64,000 nt of DNA from Rhinopithecus roxellana (Eukaryota; Chordata; Mammalia; Primates; Cercopithecidae): contig NC_044560.1 in assembly GCF_007565055.1 (NCBI RefSeq), positions 47,481,530 to 47,545,529 of the forward strand, given 5' to 3'. Under the pieces are notes generated by a model. It was not told the DNA's origin. It saw only the letters and a program-made list of their open reading frames with translations, and did not search any database. Below, in pieces: positions 54,543-64,000 of the stretch. The position numbers and the translations under genes are program-made. The stretch's first letter is position 1; each line of letters begins with the position of its first letter.

Positions 54543-55235
54543 TGTGGTACTCAGAATTCTAAGATGGTTTCCTAGTTCCCAGCCTTGTATAATGATGCCT
54601 TACATAATCCTCTCCTCTTGCATGTGTGAGACACTTGTGAATATGAAAAATGTCATTCTTGTGAATAGGTTATATTATACCACAAAGGTGATTATGTTGA
54701 TTAGGTTATGTTATATTGCAAAAGACTTCTGCAGATATAATTAAGGTCCCCAATCAGCTGAGTTTGAGTTAAGGAAAAATATATTATCCCTAGCGGGCCT
54801 GACCTAATCAGGGGATCCCTGTATAAAAGGAACTAGAAGTCAGAGAGATTCTTCTTCAGGCTTTGAAGAAGTCAGCTGCCATATTGTGAAAAGGCCTGTG
54901 ACAGCCACATGGCAAGGAACTGCAGGGGCCTCTAGGAGCTGAGTAGGGCCCCTTGCTGACAGTTAGCTTTCAGAAAGCAGGGACCTTAGTCCCAAATCCA
55001 CAAGCAACTGAATTCTGCCAACAATCACGAGAGTTTGCAACAGGCCCTTGAGCTCCAGAAAGAAATGGAGTCTGAATAAAATTCTCATTGCAGCCTTGTA
55101 TGACCCGAGCAGAGGATCCAGTTCAGCTGTGGCCAGGCTCTGGACCCATGGAAACTGTGAGATAATATTAAGAACTGTGTGTTCTTTCACGTTGCTAACT
55201 CTGTGAAAATTTGTTCTGCAGCAACGGAAAACAAA
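54543..55235 (+). mobile_element. Possible LTR or MER-type element
   Basis: GTACTCAGAATTCTAAGATG, GGCCTGACCTAATCAGGGGA, AACTGAATTCTGCCAACAAT, CAGCCTTGTATGACCCGAGC and GAAACTGTGAGATAATATTA resemble the order seen in common mammalian LTR/MER consensus. The family is unassigned and the ~690-base length suggests an internal insertion. Confidence 0.45.
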
Positions 55236-56548
55236 CATGATATTCAAATATAAGACTATTGCAATGCTAGACATGTGTGTATTAAAGATCTTTACTGTAC
55301 AATAATTACTCTCTATAATTCTGAAAGTTTCCCTTAGTTTTACTTAATCCACCCTAGGTTGTACAGTCTTCCACTAGCCTACACTCACCCAGAGAAAACG
55401 GTAAGATGTATTCTTAGAAAATGAGCTAGAAAGTGGGGACATAATACTTTTGAAAATTTATCCTTCTCCTGATTCTTTCGAGAAACATCAATAACAAAAT
55501 TAGATTGACTGATGTGAAAAAAAACTCAAAAAAATTCTCACTGTCTCCCCTAAGAAATTAAGATTTGTTTTAGGTAATTTTTCACTGCAATTTGATATTA
55601 CACAAAATAAAAAGAAGAAAAAGGAAAACCAATAATAATTAATGTTACCTCTCCGTTACTCCCAAGTTATGATATTTTTCAAACACTTTGACCAAGAACT
55701 CTACAGTGACAACCGTAAAGGAAACACTACAGGAATCATTAGGAAGTACAATGCTGTGTTTTTTTTTTCTTAGGTATCTTCTTAAAGGGGATATTTTTAG
55801 GAGTCAAAGGAGCTACAACATTAACGGGAATGGAAGAGAAGGGAAGGATCACCATAAACTATAATTATTCCAGTGACAATCGAACAACACACTGGATTTT
55901 TCAAAAGGAAATGGTAACTTCTCAGTGTTAGTGCTTACTTTGTTAGAGCACCTATCCAAAAATTCATTCTCCTGTGAAAAGTATCCCTGGCAAGTGCTGC
56001 TCGGGACAGCAGGACCTTCTCTTGTCTGTCGCAGGAGTTTGGGAGATGTAATTCAAGTTGTCAGAGAAGATTTAACGGGTGTATGTTCCTTTCTTCAAAG
56101 TGACAAAGTCAAGAATAGAAAGTTTAGTTTCAATAATGTTCATTTATAGTCACAAACTGAGAGAAAGTCTGAAAGCAAGCAACCTCAGCACTTTAGTTTT
56201 TAAATCCAATACAATAAACAGGTTAGAGAGGACCCCAAAATGTTGCAAGTTTAATTGTTCATGACTTGGATAGTGTCCTGTTCATTGTCATCATTTAATT
56301 TCCAACAACCTATTTTTATAACTGTTATTACCAGAACAACTATTACACCAAACTTAAAGGCTGAAAGGCAACTGGAAGCATTCATCCATCACGTGGCCTC
56401 AAGAGAGGCAGGAGGCAGCTACAGAGATTAAATCTCTGCATATCGATCACTTCCAAAAACCAAGCTGAAAATAATAAAAGCTACAAATTACGGAGTACCC
56501 ATTACGTGCCACGCACTTATAAATACCTCAAATCCTTACATTTTCTTT
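55236..56548 (+). other. Intron stretch with no recognised repeat
   Basis: Unique AT-rich sequence. Confidence 0.55.
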
Positions 56549-56871
56549 TCTTTTTTTTTTTTGAGATGTAGTCTTGGTCTGTTGCCCAGGCTGGAGTGCA
56601 GTGGCAAGATCTCGGCTCACTGCAACCTCCACCTCCCTGGTTCAAGCAATTCTCCTGCCTCAGCCTCCTGAGTAGCTGGGACTACAGGCACGCGCCACCA
56701 TACCTGGCTAATATTTTTATTTTTATTTTTATTTTTAATTTTTATTTGTAGTAGACACGGAGTTTCACCATGTTGGCCAAGCTGGTCTCAAACTCCTGAC
56801 CTCAGGTGATCCACCCGCCTTGGCCTCCCAAAGTGCTGGGATTACAGGCATGAACCACTGTGTCCATCCCC
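56549..56871 (-). mobile_element. AluS-type element with expanded A-rich middle
   Basis: Inverted, full-length. ATCCTTACATTTTC flanks both sides (14-base target duplication). The middle linker is an expanded TTTTA repeat near 56715-56750. Confidence 0.95.
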
Positions 56872-56887
56872 AGATCCTTACATTTTC

Positions 56888-57040
56888 ATCTCAGATAGGT
56901 AGCTATTATTATCCTATCTACCAATAACTTAATATTCCAGAAATTAGATATCAAGTGATGTTAAGCAATTTGTCTAGGATCATACAGCTATTAGATGGTA
57001 CTACAGATCCAGGTATCTCTGGTTCTCAAGTACATACATT
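56888..57040 (-). mobile_element. MIR fragment, antisense
   Basis: AGCTATTATTATCCTATCTA, AGCAATTTGTCTAGGATCAT and CAGATCCAGGTATCTCTGGT. Confidence 0.65.
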
Positions 57041-58139
57041 TTGTAAAACCCTCATGTAGTTTCCCTAGTATACTATAAAAACAGTGTCCTATTTAAGTCC
57101 ATAAAGTACAGTTATAGCTGAAGTTTTAAATTTGGTTATCCAAAGGGGGAAAAAAAAGGAAGGGTATATCAGATACGAAAGTGTATACAAAAAAAACTCA
57201 CTCTGAAGTATACTAGGAATCATTTGTCTTATATATAAAAGTTTTTTCTTGGCTTTAGTAGGGATCAGTTAGGATTTTATCAAACACACACTGAATGAAT
57301 TATCAGCGATTCTAACACAGAACCTCCACAAAATAAATATCACATAGATTTAGAAGATAATGACCCCAGATGTTGAGTTGCAAAAGAGCATATACATGTT
57401 TTATATTTACAATAGGCCTCTTGCCTATTCAACAAGTTACTTCTTCTATAAAGTCTCCTGCAAACCATGTTATGTCTCTATAACAAGAAATGACAAAAAT
57501 TTTCCTCTTAAGACTTGTTGATAGTGTCCAAGCCTAGACTATATATTACAATGCAGTAATAAATAGCTCACTTAACCAGAGGCTATAACACACACAATTA
57601 TTTAGAATTCAGTAATTTGTAAAATCAAGGAAGGCCCCTGAGTGTCTAAAGTCAGCATCAAAACAGGCAACTAAGTTGAGGCATTTAACTCATAGGGGAG
57701 TATATCTTTACAGAAACTAAGAAGTGTTTCAAGGAGAAGGCTGCAATCAACTAAGTTGAATGCCACTGAGAGATCACGTATAATGAGAACATAAAAGGAT
57801 CCACTGGATTTGGCAACATGAATGTTTCTGACAGTCTTGAAAAGTGAGCTCCAGGAGAGTGAGGCACATAGAAGACAGGATAGAATGGTTTATAAAATCA
57901 ATGGGAAGTGAAGAAACAGGGAAAATGGTGTAGTCAACTTCCATGAAATGAAGGAGGAATCGGCAGAGGAGAGCAGAAAAATAGGGTAGTGGCTACAGGA
58001 AGAGGGAGGGAAGCAAGGGATAGCTTTCTGAAGGTGGAAGAGAGTCCAGCATGCTTGTCTACTGATGGGAATGGTCCAGCAGACAGGCAGAAAGCCATGA
58101 CTCAGAGGAGAGGGTGCCCGAGGCAGAGCAGTCCTTAAG
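57041..58139 (+). other. Intron stretch with no assigned repeat
   Basis: 57800-58100 is purine-rich and looks like diverged interspersed repeat sequence, but I could not assign a family. Confidence 0.45.
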
Positions 58140-58245
58140 AAGGCGAGAGGCTACACAATTAGTGAGTGGAGGAGCCAGGATTTGAACCCAGGCAACCAAA
58201 GCTCTTGCTCCTTTCAGTGTACCGTGCTACCAAGATGCCTATTTC
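58140..58245 (-). mobile_element. MIR fragment, antisense
   Basis: AGTGAGTGGAGGAGCCAGGA, TTTGAACCCAGGCAACCAAA. Confidence 0.65.
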
Positions 58246-59677
58246 TGGGGGAGGGCGCGGGGGAGTACTACTTATGTATCTTATTGATACAAACCTATCA
58301 TGAGCTGATTTAAATGTGAACTATTAATGACACTTGAACATTTTTCTTCTTGCAAACATTCCAAGTCTTAATGATGCTAACTGCTTTGTGACTCTTCTTT
58401 TTTACACTCAGGCGTTCAGATTCCCCTACTCCACTAGATCTAAGTGTGGGGAACAGACAACCCAGTCATGTCCATCAGACTAATGGTGTTAGCATAAATT
58501 TCAGTGACATTTCTCAAACCCAGAATGAATGCTGAGTACCAGTATCATCTTTTGCAAGTCATCCACCATCAGATTTACACTCAGACACATCTCTTCCAGA
58601 CGCAGAGCTATAATGCACTCTAGTAATTCCCCCACAGGCAGGAACAGGACCTTTCTAGAACCATTTAAAGTATACCTTGTAATTAGATTATCTCTAACCA
58701 TGATGCCAAATAAGTCTGTGATTGAACAGAAGAATCCCACAGTTAAGGGACCATTCTGTTCTCGTGAGCATAAACACAGGCTGCGTGATACAAGGAGGTC
58801 ATGGAAGACACTGCACGTTTGTTACATGTGTGTCCTAATGATAAAATCCATTAGGGTTCATTCTAATATAATTTTTTATGATTAGCACACTCAACAATAA
58901 AAAGGTAAAGCAGACTATTTTGACTTTTAGCCTTTTTCAGTGCATAAAAATGTTTTAAAATCATTTTTATGATAGAGAGCATAAAGAAAAGTTAATATAG
59001 CTTCTGAGGTTTATCTTTCTTACTCTATATGCAGCCATTGAAAATGAGCTAAAAGGACCCCCAAAGAATGATCACATCATAAAGAAGTTCAGGTAATTTA
59101 AATGGCTTGGGGACACCAGTGATTTCTTCAATTTTTAAAAAATGGGAGTACGGAGTAAAAATTACATGGATTATTCAAGGGGAAAGAAATGATGAGTTCT
59201 GTAATATATTCCAAATGTTCATTTGTGAGTGAAAATTTACAACCAGAGAGAGTAAAGAATAGACACAAGGAAAATGTCATATAAAAATCTGGTTTCTGGG
59301 CCAAAAATAAAATCTCTTGACTAGTTGGGGGATTTCCTCTCCTTTCAAGGTAAACACAGACACCCCAGTGACAGGACTGAAATAAAAAAAATTGTGCTAC
59401 ATGCTCCATATACTTACAAGAGGTTGGAGATTCCCTACCCATTCCATCTGCCCCCTAGCCATCCCATCCCCCTACGTGTTCAGGAAAGGACTGATTTTGG
59501 CTCAACATAGCAATTATACGCATTCACAGAAGGACTGAGGATAAAGAAGACATTTCTGAGAAAACCAAATTATTTCTTTGCATAAACAATACATATAGTA
59601 TAAAATAGCATAATGTTTTATTCATTCTCCTTAGATATCCAGCTGAATAGTAAAAAACTCAATCATACATATGTTTG
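58246..59677 (+). other. Intron stretch with no recognised repeat
   Basis: Unique sequence; overlapping chance frames on both strands at 58501-58885 show no domain. Confidence 0.55.
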
Positions 59678-59685
59678 GTTTATAT

Positions 59686-59890
59686 CTGCCCTGCCCAATA
59701 TGGCCACTACTAGCCACATGTGGCTACTTAAATCTAAATTAATTAAAATTAAATGAATTTAAAAATTCAGTTGCTCAGCATAGCCACAATGCAAGGGCTT
59801 AGTAGACATATGTGGCTCATGGTTAGAATATTGGATACTACAGATGCAGGACATCTCTATCACTGCAGAAAGTCCTATTGGACAGCTCTG
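59686..59890 (+). mobile_element. hAT-type non-autonomous DNA transposon with intact ends
   Basis: 205 bases. The left end CTGCCCTGCCCAAT pairs with the right end ATTGGACAGCTCTG as imperfect terminal inverted repeats. GTTTATAT (59678-59685) and GTCTATAT (59891-59898) form an 8-base target duplication with one change, the length expected for hAT elements. The interior has GCCACATGTGGCTACTTAAA. Confidence 0.85.
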
Positions 59891-59898
59891 GTCTATAT

Positions 59899-62620
59899 GA
59901 TATGATATCAAATAACTTTTTACTCTTTTGGTCATGCTGTACAACAGCAGATAAACCTTATTTTGTATTGCTCAGCATGGTTAGTCTTTTTTTTTTTAAG
60001 TTCCAAAAGCAAAACATATTCACTGTACAAATATAGACTGTATAATGGGGCAAAATGAAAGCCTTTCCTCTCCATCTCCAACAAGTTGGAAGTAACCCAG
60101 TGTTCAAGCTTGGTAAACACCCTTGTAAATACTTTCGTTGGCACATAACATTAGCCTTGATGATGTGAACTTTGGTATTTACTTAAATATACTCTCTTCC
60201 GTCGGTTAAAACATGATAGAGAGCTAGAGTTTAAGGGTCCTATGGATAAAATTTAATTTGAAAGAAATGCGTAGAAAAGGGTCCATGTTTGGGATACGCC
60301 TGTGCTGGAGCTCTATTAGTTCCAGTGTTCCCTGGATACAAGCAGAGCACTCAGCTAAAGTAAAAATTTGAAACTGATTGAAACATTTCATAGGGGAAAA
60401 AGAAAGAAAAATTTAGCCCTCTTCAAATTGCTTGAACTGTGAAATCAAGTAATGAAAACGAGAAAAGGTTCTGTCAGCTAGAATCTAAGGCTTCGTGTCG
60501 TCAGCATTTTCTTGCTAAATCTTATTATGGTAAAGCATTTGCTTTTTCATCTCTGCACTCTGTTCATCCCACAAATAAACTGCTTTGACCTCCACCTGTT
60601 ACTTAGTGAAATCTGCCTGCCATCCTTCAATAACCCTATTCTTTGCCTTCGAAGGCCTTTGAGTCAAGGAGAAAGTGGGAAGCTAGCATTGTGCAATGAA
60701 TTGAGCTGCTATCACTTTATAAGTATTCAGTAGTTCACAGTTCAAGCTAGAAGCTACACAGCAAAAGAAAATGAATTTTTTTAAAGGTAGTGCTTACGAA
60801 TACTGGAAGAGGGCAATACATTCCATCATTTTAACCTCCAATTTTTTATAGAAAGAGGTTTTCTCTTGAGCTCTTATTTAATGCAGAAAACTTCTAGCCC
60901 ATTCCTTATAAGAAAACCTTTCTCTGAAAGAGCTTTGCCTTCAGTTTAGGTAGATGAGCCAAAATATCACTTCAAAGCTTAAAAATACTTCAAATTCAAG
61001 TATGTTCATTATACTCATATTTTACAAAACGAAACGAATGAACCACTAACCTCAAATGCAGCTTCATGGCTGTAGAAGGACCACACTACTATTAAACACC
61101 ATTAAAACAAACAAAAAACAATAAAAAGGGAAATAACTGTATTCATGTAAATCACACAACTACACGCGTCATTTTCTGAAGCACTGTATCTGACAAAATA
61201 GTTTGCTTTTTTTTTTTTTTAACAACAATGACATATCAGAAACAAGTATGCTGTGTAAAACTGCACTTCTAATGATTAATGCTACATTCAACAGAAGAGA
61301 TGGTGTCTAATTATGTTAAATACTTATCTAAGAGGGATTAGCAGGCTGTTTCTGCTCACTGTCATTCTTTGTGACAACGTAATGATCCATTTACTTATGA
61401 GTGCAATTATTAAAAAGCATGCTATTTTCTTAACTGTCTTCACATCTTAGAAATATTTTATTAAAAATTACTTATTTGACACTAAGGGTAAATGCTTGGC
61501 AGAGTTTTGCATATCAATTAAGTAAATGAGTTAGTTCCATCAGTCACAGTCTTTGTTGGGTGTCTTATTCAAGTTGGGTGAAACTTGATCACCATAATCC
61601 TTTCATATTGGAGTTAATGATTCACCCTTTTTTTCTCCTCGTCTTATTTGTCCAAATCCTAAAGTTTGGTTTTCACTTAAACTAAAAACTGCTCATGGCC
61701 GACATTTTCTCTGGAGTCATGATTTAACACTTCTTCTTCACATTCACACCTTTTTTTGGAACCGAACACAAGGATCCAATTTTACACAGGCAACTCTTCA
61801 TAGACCAATCAGAATGGGTTGCTAGCTATATACCATCTTTTGCGGCTTCTTCTACTCATGCAATGAACTTTATCCAGCACTTGTGAGGAAAAGGTCTTTA
61901 GACAAGATAAAAACAAGAAAGCAAACCACAGTGGGCACTACAACTAGGCTGGTTACCCCCAAACCAAAGGACTATTTCTATATGTGTCTAAACAGACAAA
62001 ATTAGGTTACTCTGTCTTTGTCCTTCCAGTTACTAACTCTCAAATGACAATTGCCACCAACCTGGCCCTTGGGTGTGAAAGACAACCAAATAAGGGTACT
62101 GGGTGAAAGTTATTTACTGAATTGCTCCTTCAAGGAAGAGTTTATCTATGTCTACAGCTTTTGTCAACTTAAGACAACTATCAAGTAGGCCAAGTGGCAG
62201 ATAATGACATTTCTGATGAATTATATCTCTGCAAAAGTCTTCGAATGCGTGGCCAGGGCAAAAAGTTATGTGACCCAATATAATAAATGTGTGTCACAAT
62301 TTTTTTTTTAATTCTAAACTAAAGGTATGTTAAGGTTTCAACGCTGATAGACAAACTCATCAAAACATCAAGCACATCAAAAAAAGAGAAATTGCTAGTT
62401 AAGTCTTTTGAGGATAAGATTTCTGAAGGAAAAAAAAATCCACTGGAAGAAAGAACTCTTAAAATTAGAAGCAGGTGTCAGCACCATGAAGTGATAAATA
62501 TCAAAGAATAACTGGCCCTGAAAAGCATTCTTAAGCATCCCATACTACTTTTAAGCCTTACACGTGGATTTTGACATTCGAACATGAAGTGTTGCTTATA
62601 TAAGTCCCTAAAGAGTGTTA
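59899..62620 (+). other. Intron stretch with no recognised repeat, 2.7 kb
   Basis: AT-rich unique sequence. Long repeat-free intron of this kind may harbour conserved regulatory sequence, but nothing specific is visible. Confidence 0.5.
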
Positions 62621-62637
62621 AGACATGAGGGGTGTTG

Positions 62638-62939
62638 GGCCGGGCACGGTGGCTCACGTCTGTAATCCCAACACTTTGGGAGGCCGAGGCGGGCAGATCA
62701 CGAGGTCAGGAGATCGAGACCATCCTGGCTAACACGGTGAAACCCCGTCTCTACTAAAAGTACAAAAAATTAGCCAGGCGCGGTGGCGGGCACCTGCCGT
62801 CCCAGCTACTCGGGAGGCTGAGGCAGGAGAATGGCGTGAACCCGGGTAGGTGGAGCTTGCAGTGAGATCGCGCCACTGCACTCCAGCCTGGGTAACAGAG
62901 GGAGACTCCGTCTCAAAAAAAAAAAAAAAAAAAAAAAAA
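62638..62939 (+). mobile_element. AluY-type element
   Basis: Full-length from GGCCGGGCACGGTGGC to a 26-base A tail. A 17-base target duplication AGACATGAGGGGTGTTG lies at 62621 and at about 62940. It lacks several bases in the right-arm GAGCCGAGATCGCG segment. Confidence 0.96.
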
Positions 62940-63543
62940 AGACATGAGGGGTGTTGCACAGCCATTTTGATAAATGCTGCCTTCCGCTGGGTTCATGAAA
63001 CGGCTGAAAGGCAGATGGCAAATTCTGACTGACATTAAGTCATAAGTAATCATGATATCCTAGAATTCATTAATCTTGGAAGCTAATCATAGTTAAGTGA
63101 TTTCTGGGTGGGGCTAGCTAACATGGCAGAATAATCTGGTGCTACAGAAGACCCTTCAGATTAGAAATGGATATTGAGTTGCCATTCCTTGAATATCTAA
63201 TGACGTGAGTGCACTTCCAGCTACTCAAATGAAAACTTTAAACTACCTCTCATTACATACAAAGTAGACGATCCCTTAGAGACTGGAATGTTTCTTCAAA
63301 ATGAAGAACAAGATGCTTGGACCACAGTAAATCATCAAAGTGTGGGAGTATTGTCTGAATAAATACCGAACATTCACAGCTGTCTGGAAAGCCAGTTCCC
63401 CACAGTGGGCTGAGCATGCTGGACCACAGGAAGAGTTTTTTTGCTTGAAAAAGGTCAGAGAATCAAGAACCAAAGTAACGCTGTATTTAAAAAACCCAAA
63501 GGTTTCAGAGGGGTTTTAATTGTTAAGAAAGGGAGGTCAGGTG

Positions 63544-63862
63544 GGCCGGGCGCGGTGGCTCAAGCCTGTAATCCCAGCACTTTGGGAGGCCGAGACGGGC
63601 GGATCACGAGGTCAGGAGATCAAGACCATCCTGGCTAACATGCTGAAACCCCGTCTCTACTAAAAAAAAAATACAAAAAACTAGCTGGGCGACCTGGCGG
63701 GCGCCTGTAGTCCCAGCTACTAGGGGGGCTGAGGCAGGAGAATGGCGTGAACCCGGGAGGCGGAGCTTGCAGTGAGCTGAGATCCGGCCACTGCACTCCA
63801 GCCTGGGCGACAGAGCGAGACTCCGTCTCAAACAAACAAACAAACAAACAAACAAACAAACA
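63544..63862 (+). mobile_element. AluY element of the Old World monkey (AluYR-like) type with (AAAC)n tail
   Basis: Starts GGCCGGGCGCGGTGGC and contains GAGATCCGGCCACTGCACTC; the tail is about eight AAAC units. AAGAAAGGGAGGTCAG flanks both sides. Confidence 0.96.
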
Positions 63863-64000
63863 AGAAAGGGAGGTCAGTGATACTTTACTCTGAAGAAGGA
63901 AGCCAATTAATTGCATTAATATTTAATTGGTTTTGCCATTCTACCTCAGGTTAATTTTTCAAGTTTAACAGATGCTTCGAAATAAAGCGATGTTTTATTC

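Overview
The window is primate nuclear DNA from inside one large protein-coding gene. Four short minus-strand exons with consensus splice sites encode, in order, the C-terminal proline/serine-rich part of nuclear factor I A (NFIA). The rest is intron. The dense Alu content places it in a primate. Four young Alus (30520-30821, 31238-31568, 49031-49335, 63544-63862) carry AluY variants typical of Old World monkeys, such as an A-box-distal GAGATCCGGCCACTGC-type segment and CCACCTCGCCCGGCTAG-type right arms. A cercopithecid monkey is therefore the best guess; the species cannot be told.

Layout in gene order (high to low coordinate): 50590-64000 is part of an upstream intron; exon 50461-50589; a 23.7 kb intron; exon 26596-26774; a 2.25 kb Alu-free intron; exon 24176-24341; a 19.7 kb intron; exon 4347-4438; and 1-4346 is the start of the last intron. 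The terminal exon, expected to encode about five residues, the stop and the 3'UTR, was not found and should lie to the left of position 1. The N-terminal DNA-binding/dimerisation exons lie to the right of 64000. Reading frames join perfectly across all four exons (phases 1, 0, 1, 0).

The introns hold about two dozen Alus (some nested, several in inverted pairs), fragments of L1, L2 and MIR, a MaLR-type LTR, two hAT-type DNA transposons and microsatellites. There are no rRNA, tRNA, CRISPR, operon or prokaryotic features. The long lines of open reading frame outside the exons are Alu-derived or chance.

The most unusual items are: a near-perfect 29-bp-arm hairpin at 22492-22566 inside an NFIA intron, matching no repeat I know; an Alu at 41679-42145 whose head is split by a ~155 bp diverged copy of sequence lying 1.1 kb away; an L2 element split by another L2 3' end; a C-rich/G-rich minisatellite; and two Alu-free stretches that look like candidate conserved non-coding elements. 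No wholly new biological system is evident.
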